Below are positions 24,764 to 38,300 of a DNA stretch of 64,000 nt, one piece after another. Made by a program: the position numbers and the translations under genes. Under the pieces are notes generated by a model, which saw only the letters and a list, made by a program, of their open reading frames with translations, was not told where the DNA came from and did not search any database. This stretch comes from Glossina fuscipes. Its lineage: Eukaryota > Arthropoda > Insecta > Diptera > Glossinidae. Every line of letters begins with the position of its first letter. Positions within the stretch are counted from its first letter, which is position 1. Location: assembly GCF_014805625.2 (NCBI RefSeq), contig NW_023998416.1, forward strand, positions 17,462,877 through 17,526,876, read 5' to 3'.

Positions 24764-26649
24764 CTAAAATTATAATCACAAACTCTCAGTTTTTGATCAT
24801 ATTGTGCGGCGCTTAATTGGCCACACCAACAATCGGACATACAGACAGACTTTGAGTATAATAAAAGCCGAAGTTCAGTATCAACCAAACAAACAGCAAA
24901 TTGTTTATGCATATTATAGATGTAATGTTATTATATATACGCCAATGTTAATTCTAAGTAAATATTACAAATAAATTTTTGTGTGTGAAAAAAAAAGAAA
25001 AAAATTATAAAACAATTTATTTATATGTAGCATTTTAGGTTTTATACTTTGCTTTCGATATGAAACAAACAACAAACTCTTAGCCAAAAGAAAAAAAAAA
25101 TAAAATTAATTTAATTTGTTGTCTGCTTTACCATGCCACAGCACCACCATATCAAGTGTTGGAGTAGTGTTCGGAATTAAGTGATATCACTTGCTTGTTT
25201 CGTACGTTTGCTTTTTGTGTATAACCTTTCACCGTCAATCGCTGCTACACCTTCAATAGGAAACAAGAATTATAGTGAAATCCTAAAACTATCATACTAA
25301 CCACCGCCCGCTTATATGCTTAACAGCAGTGTTTGTGATCTCTAACACAATATGTGTGTGGGCTTGTGTGTTATAAGTGGTGTAGTCGTTTGTGGTCTTG
25401 GTTGTTGGCTGCGTTTAGCATTTCTACATTGCACACAAGTATATACTCGATACAATAAACAGAAAATTCTCATTCATAATCGTTGGCTTACACGATCCCC
25501 CGAGATGCTGTTTGTGTTATATTGAATTGGACGACCGTTGTTGAAATTCTATAAATAAAAAAAAGCAAAAAAAAAAAAAAAAGGTCTTTATCGTTGTAAT
25601 TTTCATTCAATAATTCAATTACTGATTTGTTAAATTTCATTAGTTCAACTTTATTTGCACTTTAAACACTTTTTTTTTTTCTTTTTTTTTTTTTTAGTTG
25701 AATGTTCTTTCAATTAAACTAAAGACATTGTTTTTTCTTTTTTTTTCTTTCTTCAATTGACTACATGACAACCCATATGTCTGCATATGACGTTTACCAC
25801 ATGGCATATTTATAACATATTTATTTGCATTGCATTAGTAAACTGCATGGCGTTGAAGGAACTTCAAGGTGGTTTAGATGTTCTATGTTATTGACAAGAT
25901 ATACATAAAGAAAAAAAAAGCTTGTACGACCTTAAGGTCATACAAACTCCAGTAATCTAAATAAAAGCGTGTTAAACTAGTGTTAAACCTACTTATTAGA
26001 CTCGTTAATGACACCTTCTTTACAAACCAATCGGTGCATGCTTTAGGGTAGTAATTAATCACTGCGTGATCGTGAAATAATGCTACATTTTTCAAAAGCT
26101 CAATAAGTTTTCTCATGCAGTTATTTTACATTGTAAATATTTCGTCACAGTGTTAAGAAATTATGAAATCTGATTTCATAGGTATACATGTTTGGGTCGT
26201 TTGATTGTTGCCACGCCGCTAAATGCCATCCTCTTCGTTCCGAAGAAAAGCGAAGTAATTTCTGGATGATGCGAATTTTCATTTATATGAAATTTTGATA
26301 CGATTTTTCTTGCATTGATTTTTGCATTATAGTCACCATTAAGAGGTGATGGTTCGTAGTGTTAGTGGTAATGGATCGAGTGAACATTTAAAAGCAAAGC
26401 CACAGGAGGTTTTTTCCTCCTATTTTAAGAAAAACAATAGCACTAGACCATAGCGTTGTTGTTGTCTATATAATGCTCCGAACACTATTTGTGCCTACAA
26501 TTTCCATATCGCGTAATTACTTACAAAAATCATGGCTCAAGTTCAACCTAACGCTGCTAGACGATCGTCGAAAATTACAAATTCCACTTAATGTTCGAGG
26601 GAGACACCAAAGGTTATGAATATGTCTGAAAAATTTGAGTTAGGTCTGA

Positions 26650-26853
26650 GAGCGCTGGGCGCACGCTGGGTGCTGCGTTTACTTCAAGTGTAACAATAAC
26701 ATCGAATCGCATGGCGAAGGCTACAATGTAAAACTGCTCCCAAGCACTTCTCCTGACCTAAGCCACAGCAACAATTACTTGCTGATAAAATCTTCGAAGC
26801 GACACTACAAGGAAACGCTTTTCGACGAAATGATGAGGTCATTGCGGGCATAG
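26650..26853 (+). pseudogene. Probable mariner-type transposase fossil (C-terminal part)
   Basis: An open frame from about 26650 to a TAG at 26851-26853 includes, from about 26731, KLLPSTSPDLSHSNNYLL, then KSSKRHYKETLFDEMM. This follows the mariner pattern of LPHP-YSPDLAPSDYHLF then a basic stretch with an acidic DDE-like word. The aspartate expected in the PSDY part, the third catalytic residue in mariner, is Asn here, and a residue is missing before SPDL. The N-terminal part, the first two catalytic acids and the inverted terminal repeats were not found. A short, decayed remnant; the call rests on this one motif. Confidence 0.5.
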
Positions 26854-28675
26854 GGTCTTCACAAATCGCTTCACAAAAAGCCTACGGATTCTGTACTGCT
26901 TGCATTATACGTGAAAGAGATTAAGCTCATCAATGAGGTTGAATTTTGCAAAAAAAAAAAAAATATTTATATTTTGCTTATGTCCGAAGCTTTACAACCA
27001 AATTCCTTATTCAGAATTTTTATATGATTTCAAATTTTCGTTTTATAGACAAAAACACTTACGTCAATAGTACACAAAAAGGGAGAAGAGAGACAACTTG
27101 TGTAAAGTCCGAAGAAACTCGTGGAAAGAAAACTGGAAGAAGTGAGAAAAAGTTTTCCTTTACTGAAATATTGTTTGGACGAAAAAAGGAAAATCGTCAA
27201 TGCTTATAATAGTAATTTATTCATTAAAAAATGTCTGCTTTTTTCCTAAAATTATTGTTAAGAAAGGTTTTGTGTTGAATAAAATAAGAGTTTCAGCACT
27301 AAAGCGTAGGTTCTGCTGCAAAGAGGCCAAGTTAGAAATGCTTGCTTTGCATCACTTCTATATTGTTTTTAACAGATTTCTTGTTAGAATTATATATAGA
27401 AAGCGATAGAAATAAACTAATGTTTGCCATTTCCTTCCTCTTTTGCATTTACCCATCGAAGGATAGAGGGCTATCAGATAGATTCTTTCGCTTACAATAT
27501 TCAGAACAACATATTAGAGATCCCTTGATAAATGTATATCCATGAAACGATGCACCGTTCTGTCCATCTGCTGTATTGAAAAGAAAAAATTTACATAAAA
27601 GACTGAGAATTAGCGTACATTTGCTTAGCCGTTCGTGTAAGAAAATTGCAATTGCGGTTCGACTAAGCAAGTAGCAATCCCTAGCAAATATTAGCCTGTG
27701 AGATTAAACAAATATTTCGAAAAATACTTAAAATCTCTTAATGAAAGTCGTACAGGTTGACTTATTGACTTGACCACACGGAGGTATATTTGACATAACA
27801 GCATACACTAAAGGGTCTGGTTATCGTTAAAATTTCTTCCGTGATCTTATTTTAATCTCGTGATTGCTTCGCAACTGCAATAATACACTAACCCGATATT
27901 TTCATAGCATTTGCTCGGCTCAAAAATACTGAGCTAATTGTCTTATTACGGTCTTTTCATTTTCACGATTTTTGGTTCTTATCCGAATATTTTTTGAGAT
28001 TTACTTCATATCGTTTGCTAGTGGTTTTATCTATCTATCAATCTCCTTAGAAAAGGAAAAACTGATTTGTATTTACCTCATTCCAACACTTCACGGTTCT
28101 ACTACTTTCGTCTTTAACGAGTATTCTTTTGAAAACGAGTTATCAATATCGCTTTTAAGGGTACATTTGGCCTGGCGATCGGCCAATAATCATAAAAGAA
28201 GGCAGTATGTGTTCTTATTCTAGGTATTATGCTTTTGTATCAGTTTTGGTATTCCGAAGGAATAGTCGTAAGGAAGCCACACACAAATGAGTGACTTGTG
28301 ACTTATGATGCCCGCGTGAATACTGTTGTTAGTTATGATATTTTTCTTCACCTTTTTACTTGTTGAGGGTCCTACGGCTTTACTTTACGATTTTGGCAGG
28401 CATCATCAATATGTATTTGCTTTCATTTCGCCTTTGAAGGAATTTCATATTCTTGAAAATCGTTTCCTTGAACATTCATTTCGAAAATACTTTTCCCTTC
28501 TTTCTGTTTACATCGGGAATAACTGGATGCATGTTTATGTTATTTACCAATCAAATATTTTCCTTTGTCCTGTTACGTCTGCTCTATTAACGCAATGAAT
28601 AACGTGCGGTACTTTTCTGAAACTACTGTCCTGTCAGTATATGTAAGACACCAAAACGTTTTGGAACTACTTTTT

Positions 28676-29060
28676 CTATACCCGTCGCAGAGAAAAGCCT
28701 CAGAGACGCTATAAAATGTGTGTACTTTTGACTGGCCTCAAATTCCAAATCGATTAATCGATGATGGACATTCTGCTGGTTCCAAAAATGCAGCAGCGTC
28801 TAAGGACACGACCACATTGCTCTTCTCTGCTTGCAAAAATTAAAAAAAGTTGGTTTTTTGCTCCTTACTTATGCATCAGAACACATACAACGATAAAAAT
28901 TTCCAATTAATTTGTATGGGTGATCGCGCAGAACTTGTACAAGCCACAAGCTCACTCAACCGAGAAAGAAAATTCAGTTTTTCTCTTCTTTTTAGTCTTT
29001 TCCAGGACAACATTGATGAGCATAAAAGATTCGGTCATAACCGAACATAATTTTCTTACT
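28676..29060 (-). repeat. Fragments of dispersed repeat family A
   Basis: CTATACCCGTCGCAGAGAAAAGCCTCAGAGAC at the left is the inverted tail seen elsewhere as a GGGTATA-type end, followed by CAAATTCCAAATCGATT. A TTCGGTCATAACCGAA inverted repeat, the family head, lies at about 29031. Both are weakly conserved. Confidence 0.45.
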
Positions 29061-32000
29061 TCTTTTTTGTTTATTATGCTTTCATAAAGATTAACAGTTT
29101 GCTTAATCGTTTAAATCGCAGATAGATGAATGAATGTTCAAGATCTATAGATTTATATATTTATTTAGCGGAATCTTTCCTGACACCAAAGACATTATTT
29201 CATTATTCATTCATATACACAAAATAGTTTCTCACCTTTGTATTTATACGATATGGACATTAACAACTGTTTGAAAAGCCAAAGTTGAATTTTATATATA
29301 CAAGAAAAAAAAAACAATGAAAAAAACGGAGCACCGTTACACCCTCCTTTAAGGTTATAGTTTTCGTAAATATTTATGAAGAGGGCGTATGTGATTTGCA
29401 ATTGTTATACCGTATACTGTGATATTTTATGGTCAGTTTAGTCTACGCCAAAAATTATAATATTGTGGCTTTAATGAACTGAAAGATTAACAACGCCTAT
29501 GTTATAATTTAACAAAGAATATATATGTTTGAGAAGCTTGAGCCGCTTACACCAAGTTGCCAAAGAAAAATGAAAACAGTTCACTTGTTCGTTGCCCTTT
29601 AAAATACTCCACTAATTTAAGATTGATCTCACAAATTGAGAAAAAAATTAATTCTCCACCAAATTTTATTCATTTAAATGCCATTTGGTTTACCGGCAAC
29701 AAATATTTTCTGCGTTTTCTTGAAAAGAAAAAACAAAATCCCTAAAGCATAAAATTTATTTACATTTTATTTATTTATCATGCAAAATATATCTAAATTA
29801 GTTATGTGAACATAAATGTTTTATAATATGCGGTTTCACTACTGAAGTATAGTCTACTGATGAAATTGTATTCTTTGAAACGAAGCGTCGAGTAGTCGAA
29901 GACTTTATTAAAGAAACAAATATCAAGTCATAGTTACTACGATATTTCGGCCAAACTTCCTCATATCTTCCTCTACGTCCGTCTGTACCTAAGTGTATAC
30001 GTCCGTACGTCCAACTTTCACTGTCTCCTTCTATGTTTTTGAGTTAAGTTGCTGCCTCAATTTACCTATCCATTATCTGTCCTTCCATCTGCTGTACGAA
30101 CGACCGTGCATGCCTGATAGGTTATTCATATGGACGGTCTTTCTTGGTGCCTCACCCTATATATCTACACACCCGCTCCTAATCCGTCGGTTTGTGACCT
30201 CCTTTGTACATTCTGTTCTTTACTTCTTATATACATTTGTTTTCATTCTTTTGTTCTTTTTTTTTTTGTTGTCTTACATGTTATCGATTATTGCGGAATT
30301 TTCGACATTTATTACGATTAACCACAAAAATGTTATCCTTATCATTACTGAGTTGTATGCAATACGTAATAAAAAAATATAAAAAAACTGAGAAAAATAC
30401 TTTATTTAGTTTAAGGCGAATCTTTGAATTCCGATCCGACCAAAATAAAAATTTGGGAAAGATTTTCTTTTTGTTTAAAAGGCTCTTCTTCCAGTACTTT
30501 ACATTTAAATAAAGCTCTCTAAGTAAGCGTGAAAAAAAGGGCAATCAATTAATTATGTAAAGCAAATTTGAAAAAAAATTTAATTATTAAACTAACTTTG
30601 TTAACTCTGTTAGGTTACATAAATTAGACAAATTTAATGTGCCACCTATGTTGGGTAAGTAAAATTAATATGAAATAATAATTGTGAATATTTATTTATA
30701 TACATAAAACCAGATTTGACCGCCAACATTTTGTAATCATTTAGGGGAGTGACTTAAATTATCAGAATAAATTTAATAATTTGAGAAAATTAACTAATAA
30801 CACTATCGACCATAATTTCGATTTTAATGATTCTCTTGATAAAAAAAAAAGGAAACTTAACGGATTAGTACTCCGTTATAGCACAATTTTGTTCATCAGG
30901 TAATGTTACCTAAAAGTTCACGTTGATATTATGAGCATCGAAATAAGATCGCGTTGGAAATTGTCTAACAATGTCTTGTAATGTTTATAATAAACTCGCA
31001 GTTGAAAGCGAAGCATTTGACTGGAAAGACGTAAGGCTGATGCAGCGACTCAGCTTACGTCCACCGCATATTACTTCATTCACATTGTGAATTTTGCAAT
31101 TTGTTGCAACAAAATAAAATAAAAAGCATTGTTTTAAAATTAAAGCAAGCAAAGAAACCCTTACGAACTACTAAAGCCACTAGTTACATACCAGGTGGCA
31201 TTTTGGTCGCGGCAACATTTCTCATGTTCTATTGAGCTGTTTGTTACATAAAATGCTTTTTTTTCGATTCCAGGCGTTTTCGCAATTTCTCTTAGATTAT
31301 TTTCGTACCTCTGCATTGTGAATAGCAGGGATAGCATTATTCGGAGGAAACCATTCACAACACTCACAAGCAACTTTTTTATAGAAACTAGAGTTTAACC
31401 CTAATCTGACCAGGATTAGTCATTGAACTTAATTTCTTTGATTATTTCTTACTACATTTGCGAACATTCTTTTTTGTCATTTTATGTTTAAGCTTAAATT
31501 TACATTACGATGGGTCTCCGCGCAGTCAAAAAGGATTCCCAGCAGGAAGCAATTTCAAGTAACAAATTCTCTTTCTATCTAACGTTTCAAAATTACTTAT
31601 AAGTGTTTTCAAATAATATAGAATTCCTATCGTAGGCGTTGGCCTTCTAAGTAAGTTAAGTTTAGTAAAACAATAGATTTCTATGCCAAATAAGATCACT
31701 TCACCAGTGCCAGTGATAACAAAGCATAAACTCAATTATAAGCCATAAAATTCTTAATTTTTTTGCTTATTTCAATATTATCTCTGGGAAAAACTTAAAA
31801 AAACAATTCTATTGACTTTGAGGAGAATCTTGGATACCCATCCCTTCATTATTTTATTTTATTTTTGCATGAAGAAGAGCTAGTTTGAAGAAAACTCTGG
31901 TCTCTGTGATTTAGCATTGACTTACATTGTTGACGCTCCTACCATATATTTTTCTTTCCTCTAGAATTATTAAGTATAGTTTATTGGCATTTTGTGCTTC

Positions 32001-32766
32001 TTAGCTTTTATGGATCTTTAACCGTAATTTTCCATGTATGTGTGTGTATTGTTAAAAATTCCTCTCATGCCGTTATCCCTCTACGTAATGACTTTTCAAC
32101 GTTTTTTAATTGGCCATCCTGTCAGTTAATTGTGGAAATAATAAGCAAACTGTTCAAATTCCAGAATAAAAAATCAGGAAAATCTTGGACAGAAATTTAG
32201 AGCCATAGAGTTTTAATTTTATCACTTAATATGGCAGAGTTCGAAAAAATACTGTTTCTAGCGAACAGGTTTATACTTGAACAAACGGAAACACTGCAAT
32301 TCTGCTTAGGTTGAGGGAATTTAAAACAAGTCTATGCAGTCAGAGCGAAAATGGCTTAGGCTTAAGGCAACAATATCATAAGAAATTTTCATAGGCTGTC
32401 CCAAATTACTTGACCATAGACAATCTGTGTATTAATTGTTTAGCTTTTTTTTTTTACAAATTATGCTTAGTTTTCATGTGTATGGTTGTGGAGATGTCAG
32501 GAGATGTTTCTTTTTCTTATCTTATGGGTTTCAATTAAGTTTCAATTCAAATTTTTACCGCGCTGGATACTCTAGAGAACGAAAAGTGTATGCAGCGTCA
32601 GACGTAATTAAACCTTCGTAAAGGCTTGTTCTTATCCATATTGAGAACATGTTACGAAGTCTTTACTACATTACTATAGCCATGGCAAAATTAGTGACCC
32701 GCTCTTTTTCGATTGCACGTGTAATCGTTTCATTTTCATGTTGGTGGCGCGGGCCAAACAAAGGTC

Positions 32767-32791
32767 TATATATATGTGTGTGTGTGTGTGT
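32767..32791 (+). repeat. (TA)n(TG)n microsatellite
   Basis: A short TA run passing into about eight TG units. Confidence 0.8.
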
Positions 32792-34394
32792 TTACCACTT
32801 AGGTTTTAAAACAATAAGCTCAGTCGCTTTATATGTATATATAAAACAGCGTTTCTTATAAACACATTAAGCCACAGAATCAATAACAATCGTATGTTGC
32901 ACTTAATTGGTTAATATAAACAACCGCGTGCTTAATGCTGCTCGAGAATGTTGGCGGTATTGTAACGTTTTCATTAAATTTGTTAATTGAAATTAGAAAT
33001 AAATGCAGAAATTTACCATACGTATGTGTAGTTAGTTATTAAAAAAAATTAAATTTATTGTTGCAAACGCCTTCAATGAAACCAAAATATAATCCGCTTT
33101 TAATTTAATTAACTCGTAACTCGGTGTAATTTAGATCAATAGTGTTGACAAACACTTGACAACTGCTTGTATAAATAATTATTATAAAAAAAAATGTATA
33201 AATATTTATAATTTTTTTCTTTACTTTTCTTAAATCCCTTAAGCTCAAGTGAAATAAACAAAGTATGCAAAAAATCAAAGGAGAAAGAAATTCTTTTAAA
33301 TTTTTTCACATATGCCGATGATTACAAAGTCTAGTCACTCTTAGTAGTCGTACATGTTAATATATTGCTCGCAGTACATATAAATTTTCTTTGAGGCATT
33401 ACAAGATAACCGTAGGGCGTTAACGAGCTTAACGCATACATTTGATTTTTCGCTTAAATTAAGTTAACTAAATATTGCATAATCAAGTGTCTATGTATGT
33501 GTCAATACACGAATCCCCAAGCTGCTCTTTTACTGATACATTACTGATACAAGCAGTCTACTTATTACTTATTCTCTTCCATGCTTAATGAATACATATA
33601 TACAGCCATATGTAAGTGTGTGGTGCATTAATCTAGTTTGTATGCATACGTAACAACAACACATTTATCAAATACATAGCAACAATAGTGCAATAATAAT
33701 TATTAATTTTGAGATAATCTTAAGGTAACCAGGGCGTTAGATGATCACCTTGATTGTTGGAATTAAAGTTGAATCAAAGTTAAAAATAACTTTAAAAATC
33801 TCACAATTTATAAACGGGATTAAAGTTGCATTCAATTACTTCATAAGCATACATATGCGAAAGTTATCACACACTCTGCCCAATAAGAACCCGGAATGGC
33901 CGAAAACGACAGCACGGAGAGAAATTAGAAAAGTATTCCACAGATTGTTTTGGATTTCTTACTGCTGGCCGTCATTTGTTTCATTCAAATCGTTTTCTGA
34001 AAATGGTTAACTTAACGTTTAGGGCAAGTCTGACGAAACACTATTTCTAGGATGCTTGACTGTTAGTCGAAGTTTGATAAGAACGAAGAATAAATATATA
34101 GCTGAAGGGCAGTAGCCATAAAAAACATTTTTCCTTCGCTTTTGTTTTGTTTGAGTAAAGTTGAGATAGGCCTGTGTGTAGTTATGCCTTCAATTACTCC
34201 ACACGATTCAAAAAAATTTTCTAATCGGTGTGAAACTGTACATCTATATATATTCTTCTCCCTTGCGTTGTTGATTTTAATCGCGATTTTCCAAATATCT
34301 TAACCCTCTATAGAGGGCATTTATTTATATCTTAATTATGGGACAAGAGTAGGTTAAGTTTGTGCGTATGTGTGGAACACTCAGAAAGACTTAA

Positions 34395-34640
34395 GGTTGA
34401 CCCACCATTTATAATACCGATGGATTCAGTACGTGGTTCTAAGCCTGACCTTGTCTTTTCTTGTGTTCAACGCACAAGCTGAAAATTTTGGAATATTTTG
34501 ATAATGTTTTGAGGTCCATGGCTGGAAGTCTTGTTGAAAACGTTTCGGATCGGACCACTTTTTCGCCCGCTATTTTGAAAAGTCGTTATATGCATACTTA
34601 TGGGATGGTGTGGGCTGTTTAATGGTGGGCCGAGGCACAC
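34395..34640 (+). repeat. Dispersed repeat family B copy
   Basis: TTGTGTTCAACGCACAAGCTGAAAATTTTGG, then TTTCGGATCGGACCACTTTTTCG and TTTTGAAAAGTCG. The GGACCACTTTTTCG block is identical to that at about 24325, and TTTTGAAAAGTCG is shared with the 44.5 kb copy. Confidence 0.6.
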
Positions 34641-35237
34641 GTGTTTTTACATCTTCGTTTCTTAAATTAAAGAAATCATACCACAGTTCCATATTCCTTA
34701 AATGACTAGCTGTATAAGAACAAATTTCGGTTGAATTGAGTTTTTTCGAAGCAAGATTGTTCATCTTTATGGTCAAACCGTAAAATCGTATAGAGAAAAA
34801 ACAAACTTAATTAAGAAAAACCGCTGTTTTAAATGAAGTAGTACACAGAAGGCGCAGAGCTCGACTCATTTTTGTACTGAATTACAGCCCTTTACCCTCA
34901 TCAACAACTTGCGTTCTGTACTAGGATCGAAACAGAATTATTAAATATTTTATTTCGTGTACTTTTTTGACAAATATAAGTGCGTATGTATTTATTTGCA
35001 TATGCATAGACACTCGCATGTGTCTGCAGCACACTACTCGTCATAAGAACATATAGATATTTTAAGCATTTATAAGAGAATGTAAATAAGTTTGCTTTTA
35101 CTTTCAAATAAAATGTAAATAGTTGAAGCTATCAAAAAAATATTCATCGTTAGAAAATGCATTGGACATAGATGCAGCAAAAAAATTCCCCGATATTAAA
35201 AAAAAAATTGCTTGATATACTTTAATAAAACTCAACC

Positions 35238-35263
35238 TAATAATAATAATAATAATAATAATA
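35238..35263 (+). repeat. (AAT)n microsatellite
   Basis: Eight or more uninterrupted TAA/AAT units. Confidence 0.85.
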
Positions 35264-36887
35264 TTCGATACTTTATGTGGGTGACTTTATTTTTTTTTTT
35301 TGGCAACTTAAAATGTATATTTAAAGTAAAGCAGATTTTGTGAACTCTTTGGTTTAAAAATATCTTTATAAAGCTTGGTTTTTATTCCCATGGTGAAGTA
35401 GACGCTGTTTATATGTCCCTGGCTGTATGCAATGTAATAATACATATATTAGAAAGAAATATGCAAATACAATGAGTTGAAATTATGATGTGGCTATAAG
35501 CACCGCAGCGACAAAGCGATATGGCAAAGAGTCAGATATGAAAAATGAAAAAGTGAAGGCGGCTTTAATATCCCGTATATAAAAATTTTTATTTACCGTT
35601 TTTAAACTCAGAGCTGAACATCTATAACGACCGCCATTAATGAAACGCAAGCATAACCAAATGTGTTATTGAAAAATATGCATTATTCTGATGACTATTA
35701 AAAGTCCGTTTGGTGTTCGAACACAAAAGAGTGAACTTGTTAATTCTGACGTTTCAAATTAGCCGCCTATACTTACAATATAATCGAATATCGCTGATTA
35801 TAAATGATTGCCATTTGCACTCGCATTAAATATTTAAATGCATATCCGTTTAAAAACCAGCAATTAATAACGAGTTATAAAGTTATTAATATATAAATAT
35901 TATTGATATCAACTCGAACGACTGTAGCGATAATTTGTATTTATTTAACTACAAGAAAGAAATGATATTCACCGTAGACGTAATTAATCTATTGATTGTT
36001 TACTTTCATTTTTACTGCACGACAATCTGCAATTAGTCCAATAAACGAAAAGATTTTCTACACGCTTTCGCATCGAAATTGTAGATAATTATGTAAAATA
36101 GTCTAAGCGAATCGTAGACTGTAGACAGGAACAGTTATGAGGCAACAGTAGACCTTTTAGCTGTTATATAAGTGAAACAAAACTGTTTTCTGACATGTCT
36201 GCGTCTTTAAGTTAAATACATATAGAACGACAGATAGACAAATGTATGTGTTAAACCATCCTCTGGTCGGCCAGGCAAACAAATGCGTAGAAGGATTTCC
36301 TATTATTAACAGGAGGCATTCCCACTCTTAAGCGTATATGCACATCTGCTACACGATCATATTCTATCAATTTAATCAGTTTTATGCGTGTTAGAATTAA
36401 TTCAAAGTTTGATTAATAGAAAATTCATAACTTATGTCCTTTCGACAATAACTTCATATAAGAACGTATGTCTTAGTTTTCGGACGACCAATTTTCACTA
36501 CTCTTGACTACATAACGTGCTGCTCTAATTCTCTTTCCTTTGCTCTTCATCTATATAAAGCTGTCAAGTATACATTTGGCAGTCTCCGTTCCACATATAC
36601 ATAATAGAATCTACATACATAGCAGATACTGGCCTGTATTCAGATCATTTTTCCATTGGAAAAAATTGGTACAGAGCATATTAATCAAAATATTGTTACG
36701 AAAATGCCATTTTTCATGATTCGAGTTTCATGAAAATTAATTGGGTTTCACAGAAACAAAATTAAAGAAAGGAAAAAAACAAATTCACAACCATGGCGGC
36801 TGACGAAGGGAATTGACAACGATTGACAGACACTGAACGGAAAATACGGACTGACGGTTTATAAATTTCGCGACGCTTGTAAGAGGG

Positions 36888-36926
36888 CATATAAGCAGAA
36901 TAGTCGCGTCACTCGGAAGTCAGTGG
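36888..36926 (+). promoter_or_regulatory. Isolated TATA plus initiator, no gene attached
   Basis: CATATAAGC at 36888-36896 and TCAGTGG with its A at 36922, about 32 bp from the first T, which is the spacing of a real fly core promoter. The next ATG (36948) is followed at once by a stop, and an AATAAATAAA lies near 36.99 kb. It may serve a short non-coding RNA, mark a dead gene, or be chance. Confidence 0.3.
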
Positions 36927-37199
36927 AAAAGAAAATTTAAGTTAGGAATGTCGTAAAAATACATTTTAAACCCTGCCTCTTAAAATAATAAATAAAATCT
37001 ACGAGGTTCACGATCTAGCGACACAATCCTTGTCAAGAAGTACAAAAAGAGCATTTTTTAACAATATTTTCCGTCATTTTCTACAACTTTTCCGCATTGT
37101 ATTAGTAACATGGCTATACCGTTTCGAAAGAACGATATTGCTTCGGCATTTTAAGTTGGAAAACAACTTCCAACTGTTCTTAAAACAAAGAAAAACAAT

Positions 37200-37450
37200 A
37201 TAACAGGACAGGTCGTACGCCACCCTACAGTTATTAATATATTGAAGTGGTCGAAAAAATGGTCCAATCCGAACCAAAGTCAATAGCGCTCGTCCTTGGA
37301 CCAAAGCACATCAGTGCACCAAATTTCATCTAAATATGTCAAAAATTGCGGCTTGCAAGTCGATCATAAGGAAACAAGGCCGGCTAGACTGAGAAAATGA
37401 ATCTGAATCGATTGGTATAATAGAAAGTAGGTCTATCTCAAGTTCATAAA
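37200..37450 (-). repeat. Dispersed repeat family B copy, inverted
   Basis: Read on the plus strand: GGTCGAAAAAATGGTCC, AATCCGAACCAAAGTCAATAGCG, CTTGGACCAAAGCACATCAGTGCACCAAATTTCATC and AAAAATTGCGGCTTGCAAG. These are the reverse complements of the family B blocks near 4.2 kb. This is one of the better-preserved copies. Confidence 0.65.
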
Positions 37451-38059
37451 ATTATTCATATTTAAGTTATATACGAATATTTGTACAAAGTCTAATATAA
37501 TTTTTTTTCTTTTCTAGAGTAACGGTTAATATTGTTTTAAGAAATTCTGTTGTTATGCTGTTAACTAACCTATCTCTTAAGTGTTCAAAAATAACGTCTA
37601 AGGGAATTTTTTAAAAGTCGAGGAATTTTTGAGTAATATTGTTGCGTGGAAGTGTTATTACTTGAAAAAGTTGTTTCGTTTTATTCCATACTATGATTTT
37701 CGAGATTACCGTGCTTTCCGGATTTTCAATTTTAAATTTTCAACTGTAGCTTTAAGTAAACTCCTCTAATCATATGCGCTTGATTTTCTTAAGCTTAATT
37801 GATTTTATACCCACATTTTGAGAGATTTCTTGGAAAAAAGCAAGATTAAAACTGTCTCGATTCTTATGTTGTACCCACTTGTGTTACAAGGAAATACTTT
37901 ACTTCTTTTTCTTCTACTAATATGATCCATCACTCAGGGGATCTTGTATCCTACAGATGTGACGATCAAAAAGCAATCAGGAAGAAGAAGTAAGTGTGTG
38001 CCCTATCGGTAAGTATGATGTGTTTGCCGCTTGAGCAGTAAGGTATTATTGGGATTTGA

Positions 38060-38300
38060 ACCAGCGATATAAAGTTTCCAAGAATATATTTTGCAAAGTT
38101 TGTCTGTCCGGCTAATTTCCTTGCGTTCAATCTACAGGCCTAAATTTTGAAAATTTTTGACGATACTTGGTCCACAGACGTGGTGTGAATAACTGCAGAA
38201 TGATATGAGGTATTTAATAATGGGCTTCAGACCGATACGGTATTTTTACTTGTTTTTAAATCAATATTTTCGGAATGTCTTTCGCATTCCATTTAATTTT
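38060..38300 (+). repeat. Dispersed repeat family B copy
   Basis: TGTCTGTCCGGC, then TTGCGTTCAATCTACAGGCC and AAATTTTGAAAATTTTTGACGATACTTGGTCC. The order matches the other family B copies. It has no coding potential. Confidence 0.55.

Noticed and set aside
29993..30382. 129-codon plus-strand open frame with many Phe and Leu
   Set aside because: The composition reflects a pyrimidine-rich strand with CCGTCTG-type repeats; overlapping open frames in other phases show the same effect.
36001..36009. ATGAAA|GTAAAC on the minus strand, resembling a cuticle exon 1
   Set aside because: No TATA box upstream and no second exon with the family module downstream. The same applies to ATGAAA|GTAAAA near 10.757 kb.
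38030..38075. GGGATTTGAACCAGCG, which looks like an inverted tRNA T-arm
   Set aside because: The five-base stem does not pair and no acceptor, D or anticodon arms could be built.
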